The notes under the pieces were generated by a model that searched no databases, was not told the origin of the DNA, and worked only from the letters and a program-made list of their open reading frames with translations. Source: an uncultured Alphaproteobacteria bacterium (GTDB lineage: Bacteria; Pseudomonadota; Alphaproteobacteria; Micavibrionales; Micavibrionaceae). Taken from it: DNA of 64,000 bases. The translations under genes and the position numbers were made by a program. Shown here piece after piece: positions 18,981 through 27,102 of the stretch. The first letter of the stretch is position 1. Each line of letters starts with the position of its first letter. The DNA is taken from contig CALDTV010000015.1 of NCBI GenBank assembly GCA_937923625.1, positions 92,450 to 156,449 of the forward strand, in the 5' to 3' direction.

Positions 18981-19436
18981 ATGCAGTATTTACACACGAT
19001 GGTGCGGGTTAGGGACATTGATGAATCGCTTGATTTTTATTGCGGGAAAATGGGTATGACGGAAATTTCCCGTAAAGAAAATGAACAAGGCCGCTTTACA
19101 TTGATCTTTTTGGCGGCAGGCGAAGATGATGATCGCGCAAGGGCAGATAAAGCCCCAATGTTAGAGCTGACTTATAATTGGCCAGATGAGGATGGTAAAG
19201 CAGAAGAATATGAGGGAGGCCGCAATTTTGGTCATTTGGCGTATCGGGTTGATGATATTTATGCCACCTGCCAAAGCTTATCAGATGCCGGTGTGATCAT
19301 TAACAGGCCACCACGCGATGGCCATATGGCTTTTATTAAATCACCTGATGGTATTTCGATAGAGTTACTACAAAAAGGCGACGCCCTTGCACCAAAAGAG
19401 CCATGGAAATCAATGGAGAATGAAGGTTCTTGGTGA
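18981..19436 (+). CDS. gloA: Lactoylglutathione lyase (glyoxalase I)
   Basis: This enzyme converts the hemithioacetal of methylglyoxal and glutathione to S-lactoylglutathione. The metal ligands can be read as His5 (YLHTMVRV), Glu62 (MLELTYNW), His85 (FGHLAYRV) and Glu128 (SIELLQ), which matches the His/Glu/His/Glu set of the E. coli Ni-dependent enzyme. At 151 residues it is slightly longer than E. coli GlxI, with a short C-terminal tail. It is monocistronic and divergent from the MscS channel. Confidence 0.94.
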   Translation: MQYLHTMVRVRDIDESLDFYCGKMGMTEISRKENEQGRFTLIFLAAGEDDDRARADKAPMLELTYNWPDEDGKAEEYEGGRNFGHLAYRVDDIYATCQSLSDAGVIINRPPRDGHMAFIKSPDGISIELLQKGDALAPKEPWKSMENEGSW

Positions 19437-19607
19437 TTTTGCGCTTTTTTGCGCTGTTATTAACATTGTTATTGCGTTGTTATTATGAGGCGCGTAACGA
19501 CGAAATAATCTCAATAGGTTAAAAAACGGCCTGTGAGATGAGAGTGCAAGCGTGCCCCCATAAATTAACATTCGCCTACAGCGTTAACTTGCAATAATAA
19601 TATGTCG

Positions 19608-20231
19608 CTAAGCTCTCAACGCTTTTAATAGCATTTCTGTCATATCAGAAATAAACCCATCATCTAATTCCTGACCACTAATCAGGCGGAAGAAGATAGG
19701 GCCCAAAATAACGTCAATCGCGCTATCCGTGTCAATGTCCTGCGCGAACTCACCCGTTTGTTTGCCGCCTTCAATATAGGATGAGAGCGTATTATAACGT
19801 TCTTGCAAGAAGCTATTGATAAAGATTTTGAGGGCTTCCGGCTCTGATTGTGCTTCACCAATAATTTCTGCAACGGTGCGGCCATTTTTTGCGCTTAATT
19901 GGCGGCACAATTTATCAATTTGGGCGCGCACGCCTTCATCGGCATTGCGCGGTGTTTGCATGATATTGTTAAAAGCGGGTTGAGAGAAAATCGCCTCCAT
20001 CACAACCGCAGATTTATTAGGCCACCAACGATATATTGTGGTTTTACCAACACCTGCTTTGCGGGCGATGGCTTCGATAGAAAGCTTTTGAACGGAGACA
20101 TGAGTGAGCAAACGACGCGTTGATTCCAAAATGGCACGGCGCGAGCTTTCAGAGCGTGGGCGCCCTGCTTTAAAATGCTTTTCGTCGTCTTTAACGGCCT
20201 CTGGGCCTTGCTCTATGACTGTGTCTGTCAT
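19608..20231 (-). CDS. TetR/AcrR family transcriptional regulator
   Basis: The 207-residue protein has a basic N-terminal extension (AGRPRSESSRRAILEST). The TetR helix-turn-helix follows (VQKLSIEAIARKAGVGKTTIYRWWPNKSAVVMEAIF, about residues 43-80), then an all-helical ligand-binding domain of the TetR_C type found in AcrR-like repressors. Its target is probably its own promoter in the 220-base divergent region shared with the RimK-like gene, but no efflux pump is adjacent. The inducer is unknown. Confidence 0.88.
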   Translation of the reverse strand: MTDTVIEQGPEAVKDDEKHFKAGRPRSESSRRAILESTRRLLTHVSVQKLSIEAIARKAGVGKTTIYRWWPNKSAVVMEAIFSQPAFNNIMQTPRNADEGVRAQIDKLCRQLSAKNGRTVAEIIGEAQSEPEALKIFINSFLQERYNTLSSYIEGGKQTGEFAQDIDTDSAIDVILGPIFFRLISGQELDDGFISDMTEMLLKALRA

Positions 20232-20452
20232 TTCTCTTCTCCTGCTATATATACTGAACGCCCCGTTTTATAATGACATTCTAAAGAGATCAAGACTTAA
20301 TGTCGCAGCTTAAGAAAAAATAATTTTACAGAAAAAAATATCCTTTTAAGGGAATATATTGTAAAGTCACTCACATTCTTGTAGAAATTAGCCCTGAAAA
20401 AATTATTTTTTTATAAAATGATGATGCTATCAGGGAATTATTAGGGGGCTTC

Positions 20453-21427
20453 ATGGAAGTATGGATTTTATATGGTGACGACATTGAATCAAACGCTGAT
20501 TTAGCGCATGAAGCACGCCGTTTTGAAAAAGAAGGCGAACGCATGAATGTTGATGTTAAAATCATCAAACCATCCGACTTTGACCTGCTCGTCACCCAAG
20601 ATGCCCGTGATTCTATTTTAATCAAGGGCCGTGCCGTACCGCTGCCTGATTTTGTTTTTCCTTATTTTAATCATCATGACCAAGGTTATTTCTCATTGGC
20701 GATTGTTCGCCAGCTAGAGCGCCTTGGTGTTCATGTTTTTAATGGCGCGGATGTGATTGAAACGGTGCGTGATAAATTACACACGCACCAGATTTTGGCG
20801 GAAAGTGGTATTCACACGCCTGATACGATGCTGGCAAAATTCCCTGTTGACATGAAATTGGTCGAAGAAAATATTGGCTTTCCTGTTGTGGTGAAAACGC
20901 TTAACGGGGCGCTAGGCATAGGGGTGTTCTTGGTTGAAACCCAAGGCGCCTTTGCGGATTTAATGGAATTAGTCGGAGAAACCAACCCGAATTTACAATT
21001 AATTTTCCAAAAATTTGTCTCCGTTAGTAAAGGGCGTGATTTACGTTTATTCGTTGTTGATGGCCAAGTTATGGCGGCAATGGAACGCCGCGCCAAGGAC
21101 GGTGGCTTTAAAGCAAATTACAGCACAGGTGGCTCTGTTCACTTTTTTGAAGCAGACCAAGAAGCCACAGAAATGGCACTCCGCACAGCCGAGGTACTTA
21201 ATATTGATATTGGCGGTATTGATTTATTGTTCAAAGAAGATGGCGGCTATACTATTTGCGAAGCCAATACGTTCCCTGGCTTTAAAGGTTTAGAAAAAGC
21301 CTCTGGCGTCAACGTGGCAGGCAAAATCCTCGAAGTCATGCAACGCCAATTAGAACAAAATGGTGGCATATCCCGCGCAGAAAAGAAAAGCAATGCCACG
21401 CACGACGCGCCTATGACGCGCCATTAA
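20453..21427 (+). CDS. RimK-like ATP-grasp glutamate ligase
   Basis: This is an ATP-grasp carboxylate-amine ligase of 324 residues. The N-terminal pre-ATP-grasp domain ends near VRDKLHTHQILAESGIHTPDT. The ATP-grasp core shows GFPVVVKTLNGALGIGVFLV, KGRDLRLFVVDGQVMAAMER, the metal-binding GGIDLLF and ICEANTFPGFKGLEKASG. In E. coli RimK adds glutamates to ribosomal protein S6; other members make gamma-glutamyl peptides. No modified-substrate gene lies next to it, so the target is open. AGGGGG precedes the ATG. Confidence 0.85.
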   Translation: MEVWILYGDDIESNADLAHEARRFEKEGERMNVDVKIIKPSDFDLLVTQDARDSILIKGRAVPLPDFVFPYFNHHDQGYFSLAIVRQLERLGVHVFNGADVIETVRDKLHTHQILAESGIHTPDTMLAKFPVDMKLVEENIGFPVVVKTLNGALGIGVFLVETQGAFADLMELVGETNPNLQLIFQKFVSVSKGRDLRLFVVDGQVMAAMERRAKDGGFKANYSTGGSVHFFEADQEATEMALRTAEVLNIDIGGIDLLFKEDGGYTICEANTFPGFKGLEKASGVNVAGKILEVMQRQLEQNGGISRAEKKSNATHDAPMTRH

Positions 21428-21451
21428 TTGTATCCACAAAGCCAACAGCTT

Positions 21452-21527
21452 CGTCATTCGGACAAAATTTAATTTTTTCGGGCGATATTGAATCTTAAAA
21501 GATTTTTCACATATGTTCGAAATGACG
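21452..21527. repeat. Palindromic repeat element C (76 bp)
   Basis: CGTCATTCGGACA at 21452-21464 and TGTTCGAAATGACG at 21514-21527 form near-matching inverted ends. An inner AATCTTAAAAGATT dyad lies between them. The element is between the convergent RimK-like and LpoA-like genes. Its outer arms resemble those of elements A and B, which suggests a related family with variable interiors. Confidence 0.5.
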
Positions 21528-21556
21528 GAACGGTGCGTAAAGTGTTACTTTTATAT

Positions 21557-21628
21557 AAACGCAAAGGATACAAAGCTTCGCAAAGTTATTTTTTTGATTG
21601 GCTCAGCTTTGCGCTCTGGGCGTTTTTA
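21557..21628. terminator. Compound hairpin between convergent genes
   Basis: An outer stem AAACGC / GCGTTT (21557-21562, 21620-21625) encloses CGCAAAG / CTTTGCG (21579-21585, 21607-21613), followed by TTTTT on the plus strand. It plausibly terminates the RimK-like transcript. Confidence 0.35.
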
Positions 21629-21689
21629 AATTTTTTAAAGTAAAATCGTTCTCGTTGTGCTGATGGGGTGATGTTCGCGTTGTTGGCTA

Positions 21690-22928
21690 CTAAAACCTAT
21701 TCGGGGCAGGATCAATTTCAACCCCTTGCCCGTTGCGAAGTTCTAATATCGCTAGGCCACGTTCGACCAAGCCATTTTGTCTGAAACGGAAAATACCGTC
21801 TGTGCCTACGAAGCCATTAGGGTTCGTCAGATCGCTGAAACCAAAAGCAGGAGCGCCTGTACTTTCAAAACCGCGCCGCGCAAGAATTGCCGCTAATGCT
21901 GTGGCATCATAGGCCAACGTTGAAAGTCGCGCGGGGCGTTGTCCGTAGGTGGCAAAATAAGTTTGCTCAAACTGCTGACGCGCAGAAGGGGCAGGGGCCG
22001 CGAACCAACTGCCCTGCATATTAGGTTGTGCGGCAATACGGGCATCATCCCACAAGCCGGTGCCAAGGCGTTTATATTCTTGCGGCATTAAATGGTGATA
22101 GCTTAACGCGCTGGAGATTGTTTCAACCATACTGCCGCCAACGGGCATAAACACAGCCTGAAAATTTGGGGTGTTTTGTTTGGCGTTTAAATCGGCGATT
22201 TTTGCGGCGATATCATCACCAATGTTAAAGCGAATTTTTTGCGTAATGGCGATGCGATTTTGTGCGGCGGCATTTTCAAAATGTGATGCAACGGCATTGC
22301 CGTATTGATCCATGGGGGCAATTAACGCGACGTTACGAATATCTTTTTCACTCATATATCGGCTGATACGATCAACCTGTGAGAAGGGTAAAAAGCCCAT
22401 CAAAAATGTGTTGCGATCCGCCAAGTTCCAATCCGTTGAAAAGGCGATGACATTCACATTATTGGGCGCGGCGATAGTTTTGACGGCGGCAACAGAAGAG
22501 CCAAAAAGTGGCCCTAATATAAGTTGTGCGCCATCATTAATAGCAGAGCGAGCGGCAGCAGCGGCCCCATCGGCTGTCCCTTTTGTATCACGTGGGATAA
22601 GGTTTAAATTGCTATAGCCCATTTCAAAAAGCGCCAATTGCGCGGCCTGTAACATTGATTGCCCTATCGCGCTGCGGCTTCCGCTCAAAGGGAGCAAAAT
22701 AGCGACTTTAACAGCAGGCAGGCCTGTAAAACTGCCGGCGTTATTAACGTTATTTGCGGCCTCATATGTTGGTTCGATGCGCGGCAATTGCTGGTTGTTT
22801 TGCACTTCAATATGGCTGTTATCGTGACGCGTGACCCATGGCGCGCCGCTTTGCGTGCCACAGGCATTTAACATGAGCATGAGGGGAAGAAGGCACAATA
22901 TAATCGGGTATAGACGCGTTTTTGTCAT
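21690..22928 (-). CDS. LpoA/YraM-like lipoprotein with periplasmic-binding fold
   Basis: The 412-residue protein has a lipoprotein signal peptide ending at LNAC. A type I periplasmic-binding fold follows (VAILLPLSGSRSAIGQSMLQAAQLALF near residue 75, and later VNVIAFSTDWNLADRNTFLMGFLP). Such proteins, sometimes mis-annotated as leucine-binding, correspond to the C-terminal half of LpoA, the outer-membrane activator of PBP1A. The position head-to-head with rsmI and near yraN and a BON lipoprotein matches the conserved yraL-M-N-P cluster. It lacks the long N-terminal TPR domain of E. coli LpoA, so PBP activation is an inference. Confidence 0.85.
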   Translation of the reverse strand: MTKTRLYPIILCLLPLMLMLNACGTQSGAPWVTRHDNSHIEVQNNQQLPRIEPTYEAANNVNNAGSFTGLPAVKVAILLPLSGSRSAIGQSMLQAAQLALFEMGYSNLNLIPRDTKGTADGAAAAARSAINDGAQLILGPLFGSSVAAVKTIAAPNNVNVIAFSTDWNLADRNTFLMGFLPFSQVDRISRYMSEKDIRNVALIAPMDQYGNAVASHFENAAAQNRIAITQKIRFNIGDDIAAKIADLNAKQNTPNFQAVFMPVGGSMVETISSALSYHHLMPQEYKRLGTGLWDDARIAAQPNMQGSWFAAPAPSARQQFEQTYFATYGQRPARLSTLAYDATALAAILARRGFESTGAPAFGFSDLTNPNGFVGTDGIFRFRQNGLVERGLAILELRNGQGVEIDPAPNRF

Positions 22929-22962
22929 GGTAATACAAGCTTACTTTCGATATTTTTTATGA

Positions 22963-23919
22963 ATGTTCTTCAACACTACACAAAAAAAATCGTTAATGCC
23001 ACAAGACAATCACCCCCTAAAAAGCGACACACAAAAACCCTTGGGGACAGGGGGGAATGCCCGCCGTGATCCTCCACAGATAAAAACCACGCCCATGAAG
23101 CCAGGGTTTTATTTGATTGCAACGCCCATTGGCAATCTTCGCGATATTACCTTTCGGGCATTGGATGTGTTGTCATCGGTGGATTTAATTATTTGTGAAG
23201 ATACACGGGTGACGGGTAAATTATTAAGTGCCTACGGTTTTAAGAAAAAGATGCAGGTTTATAATGACCATAGCAATGAAAAACAGCGCGAAAATTTAAT
23301 TGAAACTGTTGCAACAGGCCAAAGCGTTGCCGTTTTAAGTGATGCGGGGACGCCTCTTATTTCTGATCCGGGTTACAAGCTCGTGCGTGCGGCGATTGAG
23401 CGAAAATTATACGTGACAGCCCTACCGGGACCGAATGCGGCGCTGCCTGCGTTGCAGTTATCGGGATTGCCGACGGATCAATTTTCATTCCTTGGATTTT
23501 TACCGCCCAAAACATCGGCACGCCAAGCGGCGCTGCAAAAATGGGCGGAAACGTCAGGGACACTTATTTGTTATGAAACAGGGCCGCGCTTGCTCGATAG
23601 TTTGCAAGATATGCGTAAGGTCCTTGGTAACCGTGAAGCCGCGGTTATGCGGGAATTAACGAAAATGTATGAAGAAGCAAGGCGGGGAAAGCTGTCTGAC
23701 CTCATTGTTCATTACACCGAAAAAGGCCAGCCAAAAGGGGAAATTGTGATAACGATTGGGCGGGCTTGCGTTGAAGTTATGTCGGGTGAAAGTATTGAAA
23801 AGCAATTAAAGCGCGCCCTAGAAACAATGTCCGTTAGAGACGCGGCAGAGATGGTCGCGCAAGCAACAGGCAAGCCTAAAAAAGCTATTTATACATTGGC
23901 GTTAAAACTAGGGAGCTAA
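22963..23919 (+). CDS. rsmI: 16S rRNA (cytidine-1402-2'-O)-methyltransferase
   Basis: RsmI 2'-O-methylates C1402 in the ribosomal P site. The tetrapyrrole-methylase fold is recognised by YLIATPIGNLRDITFRALDV, the EDTR motif (ICEDTRVTGKLL), DAGTPLISDPGYKLV and TALPGPNAALPALQLSGLP. The C-terminal RsmI HTH (SVRDAAEMVAQATGKPKKAIYTLAL) is present. The ATG at 22963 gives about 44 extra hydrophilic residues; ATG 23095 (MKPGFYLIATP) would give the usual family length, and neither has a clear ribosome site. It is divergent from the LpoA-like gene. Confidence 0.93.
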   Translation: MFFNTTQKKSLMPQDNHPLKSDTQKPLGTGGNARRDPPQIKTTPMKPGFYLIATPIGNLRDITFRALDVLSSVDLIICEDTRVTGKLLSAYGFKKKMQVYNDHSNEKQRENLIETVATGQSVAVLSDAGTPLISDPGYKLVRAAIERKLYVTALPGPNAALPALQLSGLPTDQFSFLGFLPPKTSARQAALQKWAETSGTLICYETGPRLLDSLQDMRKVLGNREAAVMRELTKMYEEARRGKLSDLIVHYTEKGQPKGEIVITIGRACVEVMSGESIEKQLKRALETMSVRDAAEMVAQATGKPKKAIYTLALKLGS

Positions 23920-24036
23920 GCTAATCTAAGCTTTATTGCCTGTGCCAAAGAATTTTAAATGAAGCAGCGTCGATAGCTTCAGGGTCCTATGATTTCTTAC
24001 AGTGCTGATAGGTTTTAAGTCGGTAGGTTTAAAAAA

Positions 24037-24408
24037 ATGAAAAAAGCGATATCGCATAAAAAACAAACTTACGATCGCGGGCTTAGAGCTGAAAAAATAG
24101 CGAGGATATATTTGCGGCTTAAAGGGTATAAAATTCTTGAACAACGATACAAAACCCCAGTGGGGGAAATTGATTTGATTGTGCAAAAACGCAATGTTGT
24201 TGCCTTTGTTGAGGTAAAAGCCAGAAGCACCCAAATGACAGCCTTGGAGAGTTTGACGCCAATGATGCGAAGACGGATAGAACGCACGGCTGCCTATTAT
24301 GCGGCGCGTAAAAATGTCAAAAATGTTGATTTGCGTTTTGATTTAATCACATTGTCACCGCCTTTTCACATTCATCATCTAGACAATGCGTGGATTCACG
24401 GGACATAA
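24037..24408 (+). CDS. yraN: YraN family (UPF0102) endonuclease-like protein
   Basis: This 123-residue protein has the restriction-endonuclease-like core GEIDLIVQKRNVVAFVEVKAR, which carries the D...ExK catalytic pattern. The family start RGLRAEKIARIYLRLKGYKILEQRY is also present. Its biochemical role is not established; it is nearly always found beside rsmI, as here. The gene ends 7 bases before the BON-domain gene. Confidence 0.9.
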   Translation: MKKAISHKKQTYDRGLRAEKIARIYLRLKGYKILEQRYKTPVGEIDLIVQKRNVVAFVEVKARSTQMTALESLTPMMRRRIERTAAYYAARKNVKNVDLRFDLITLSPPFHIHHLDNAWIHGT

Positions 24409-24415
24409 TAGATTT

Positions 24416-25330
24416 ATGATTCGTAAATATACACTTGTTTGTTTTTCTCTTTCCGCGCTCGCGCTTTCTGGGTGTACGGGCTTGGGGCTTGCCACAGGTG
24501 CGGCGGCGGTAACGGGAATTGCTGTGGCCAAAGAAGGCGGGATCAACCGCGCTATCAGTGATACAACAATTAAAGCGCGCATTAACGATGCATGGCTTCG
24601 TTATGATTTAAAAGCTTTTATAAAATTAAGCACGACTGTTAATCAGGGGCGTGTCCTTATTACGGGCGTTGTTCAAAACCCAGAGCATCGCGTAGAAGCC
24701 GTTCGGTTAGCATGGCAAGTAAAAGGCGTGGAGCAAGTTATCAATGAAATTCGTGTCGCCGATAGCACAGGTATTACGGGATTCGCCAAAGATGGCTGGA
24801 TCACAACACGTTTAAGAACAAGCATTGCGCTGGACCGTGAAGTGCAATCAATTAATTATTCGATTGATACAGTACAAGGGATTGTTTACCTGATGGGCGT
24901 GGCGCAAAACCAAGTTGAACTCAACCGTGTGATCGAAAAAGCACGGACAATTGCGGGCGTTAAACAAGTGGTGAGCTATGTGAAGCTGCCGGGTGAAACA
25001 CTCGCAAGTGGTCGTGAAGTAAACCAGCCCAACAGAATGGATGCTTCGGTTCACGCATATCCTACGGCGCGTGAAAATATTCAATGGGCTGGCGACAGGC
25101 AGATCATTGAAAATCAACCAACTTTGAATCAAACGGGTAGCCAATTTGTAACAAATCAGCCCGTTCTCAACGAAACCATCGTGAATGAAACTATTGTAAA
25201 TAGGCCTGTTGTAAACGAGGTCATTACAAATACGGTGCCGCAAAACGTGATTGAGCAAGGGCAGTCTTTGGATGTGCCGACGCGCATCATTCCCGAAAAT
25301 GCCCCGCGTATTGAAGATCAATATAATTAA
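24416..25330 (+). CDS. BON-domain lipoprotein with Asn-rich repetitive tail (YraP/DolP-like)
   Basis: The start ATG 24416 gives a lipoprotein signal peptide with the lipobox LALSGC. Two BON domains follow (about residues 50-125 and 126-205), each with the characteristic LITGVVQNPEHR / YLMGVAQNQVEL turn. In E. coli the homologue DolP is an outer-membrane lipoprotein that maintains envelope integrity. Here the protein has about 90 additional C-terminal residues with an unusual repetitive pattern (QPVLNETIVNETIVNRPVVN and neighbours), which DolP lacks. An upstream ATG at 24386 lies inside yraN and is not used. Confidence 0.85.
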   Translation: MIRKYTLVCFSLSALALSGCTGLGLATGAAAVTGIAVAKEGGINRAISDTTIKARINDAWLRYDLKAFIKLSTTVNQGRVLITGVVQNPEHRVEAVRLAWQVKGVEQVINEIRVADSTGITGFAKDGWITTRLRTSIALDREVQSINYSIDTVQGIVYLMGVAQNQVELNRVIEKARTIAGVKQVVSYVKLPGETLASGREVNQPNRMDASVHAYPTARENIQWAGDRQIIENQPTLNQTGSQFVTNQPVLNETIVNETIVNRPVVNEVITNTVPQNVIEQGQSLDVPTRIIPENAPRIEDQYN

Positions 25331-25526
25331 ATTATTTTATATCTTAGGCGAAGCTCTCACGCGCCCCTTATGTTAAAAGATTCTGCCCTGTTAAAGGATT
25401 AGAATAAGGCAAAAAAACGAAAATAAGGGGGTATTGTTGTGAAGTCATCAGTTTCCTATTGTCACTGTTGAGGCAAAAGCTTAAAAATAGAATCAGAATT
25501 TATTCGCATATAACAAGGAGTTCCGC

Positions 25527-26117
25527 ATGCGCACCCGCTTTTCCAAAAAGATAATGACAATCGCCTTTACATTAATGATCCCTGTTGGATTAACGGCGTG
25601 TTCGTCGAATAAAGATTTGGGCGACTCCCAAGGGGTCATCATTGGCAGTCCAGATGATGGCACCATATTAAACCAAGGCCCATATACAAGCGGTGATGGT
25701 AGTGAATATGGAAGCGATTACGGCACAGCCAGTGTCGGTGGTGTTGAGAGCTCAGCTGTCCCTGGGACGCAATCTGACTTGGTCGCGCAAGCAGGAGACA
25801 TTGTTTACTTCAATACAGATAGCCATACTTTGACAGCGCAAGCGCGCTCTATCTTGGATGGACAAGCGCGTTGGTTGGCCAATTACTCAAATCTCAATGT
25901 CACTGTGGAAGGTCATGCAGATGAGCGCGGCACGCGTGAATATAACTTGGCCTTAGGGGATCGCCGCGCAACATCGGTGCGTAATTACTTAATTTCTATG
26001 GGGGTTAACCCGCGCCGTATCCAAACAATAAGCTTTGGTAAAGAACAGCCAATGGTTGTTGGTAATAATGGTGAGTATTGGGCACAAAACAGAAGGTCAC
26101 GTACACGTGTTAACTAA
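25527..26117 (+). CDS. pal: Peptidoglycan-associated lipoprotein Pal
   Basis: Pal tethers the outer membrane to peptidoglycan and works with TolB in constriction. The lipobox is LTAC (Cys25). A Gly/Ser-rich linker follows, and then the OmpA-like domain with VYFNTDSHTLTAQARSIL, VEGHADERGTREYNLALGDRRA and the end QNRRSRTRV. AAGGAG precedes the ATG. The gene normally follows tolB; here a BON lipoprotein gene comes first and no tolQRAB is seen in the window. cpoB follows with an apparent overlap. Confidence 0.95.
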   Translation: MRTRFSKKIMTIAFTLMIPVGLTACSSNKDLGDSQGVIIGSPDDGTILNQGPYTSGDGSEYGSDYGTASVGGVESSAVPGTQSDLVAQAGDIVYFNTDSHTLTAQARSILDGQARWLANYSNLNVTVEGHADERGTREYNLALGDRRATSVRNYLISMGVNPRRIQTISFGKEQPMVVGNNGEYWAQNRRSRTRVN

Positions 26118-27102
26118 GACTGGCTTATTTAAAAATATGGGAGGGGCGCAGAAACTAATTCTGTGCCTTTCTTTTAGCATCTTTATGTTATGTGCGTCGC
26201 CGTTACAGGTTATGGCGCAGTCTCCAGTGTATAACACGGATAATTTTAATGCAGGGAATGCTGCGCAAACCGAAATTCGTTTGCAGCAAATGGAAACACA
26301 AATTCGTGAATTAACGGGGCGTGTTGAAAAACAAATTTTTGAAATTAACGGCCTAAAAGCGAAAATCGATATGATGGAAAAGGCAGGGGCGTCGCCGCAG
26401 GCGGCTATTGCGCCTTTGTCCTCTTCTCTGCCTAATCCTGCTGCTGTGCAAAATGATCTTGTCCCCTTTCGCGGCGCAGAATTTGCAACACCACGCGCAG
26501 CAACAACGGCACCCGTGATCAACACAACTGTGCCCAGACCACCCACATTATCAACGCCAACTATAAAAAATACGCAAAACGCGGTGCCGTTAACAAATAC
26601 GAAAACAACAACGGAATCTTTAAATGCGGCGGTTAATAATGCCGCCAATAATTTGAACTTAAATTTAAATACGAATATGCCTACGGGCATTCAAACCACA
26701 ACCTTAACGGGGGGTGATGCAGCCGCGCAATATGAGGCGGCTTTTGCTAATTTAAAAGCCAATAAATATGACGTGGCCCAAAAAGGTTTTGAGAATTTCC
26801 TCGTTGATTATAAAGACCATGTTTTGGCGGCTAACGCGCATTATTGGTTGGGGGAGACTTTTTACGTGCGGGGGCAGTATGATACGGCGGCACGTCGCTT
26901 TGCTTCAGGGTTTCAAGCGTTCCCCGAAAGTTCAAAATCTCCTGATATGCTGTTAAAATTGGGCATGTCACTTAAACGGATGGATAAGAATGACGAAGCT
27001 TGTGTGGCTCTAACACAAGTCCCTGTTAAGTTCCCAACGGAATCAAAAACGATTTTGAATTTAGCGGAAAAAGAAAAACAGGGCTTGGATTGTAAATCCT
27101 AA
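26107..27102 (+). CDS. cpoB: Cell division coordinator CpoB (YbgF)
   Basis: CpoB is a periplasmic TPR protein that coordinates PBP1B with the Tol machine at division. GTG 26107 overlaps the last codons of pal and has AGAAGG upstream; ATG 26137 is an alternative. A signal peptide ends near VMAQ. A short coiled coil follows (IRLQQMETQIRELTGRVEKQ), then a long Ala/Thr/Pro/Asn-rich linker. The C-terminal TPR block contains AAQYEAAFANLKANKYDVAQ, HYWLGETFYVRGQYDTAARR and KLGMSLKRMDKNDEACVAL. The stop overlaps the tilS start by one base. Confidence 0.9.
   Translation: MLTKTGLFKNMGGAQKLILCLSFSIFMLCASPLQVMAQSPVYNTDNFNAGNAAQTEIRLQQMETQIRELTGRVEKQIFEINGLKAKIDMMEKAGASPQAAIAPLSSSLPNPAAVQNDLVPFRGAEFATPRAATTAPVINTTVPRPPTLSTPTIKNTQNAVPLTNTKTTTESLNAAVNNAANNLNLNLNTNMPTGIQTTTLTGGDAAAQYEAAFANLKANKYDVAQKGFENFLVDYKDHVLAANAHYWLGETFYVRGQYDTAARRFASGFQAFPESSKSPDMLLKLGMSLKRMDKNDEACVALTQVPVKFPTESKTILNLAEKEKQGLDCKS

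Noticed and set aside
20315..20412. Long inverted AT-rich stretches in the TetR-RimK intergenic region
   Set aside because: Poly-A/T composition alone can give this pairing; only weak evidence for an operator.
21690..22928. Branched-chain amino acid binding protein
   Set aside because: It is a lipoprotein placed head-to-head with rsmI and has no ABC transporter genes nearby, which fits LpoA/YraM better.
24005..24036. Possible additional gene or RNA between rsmI and yraN
   Set aside because: The gap is about 117 bases with no stable hairpin or open frame of note.
26097..26690. 197-codon open frame antisense to cpoB
   Set aside because: It lies opposite the repetitive linker of CpoB, whose composition removes stop codons on the other strand.
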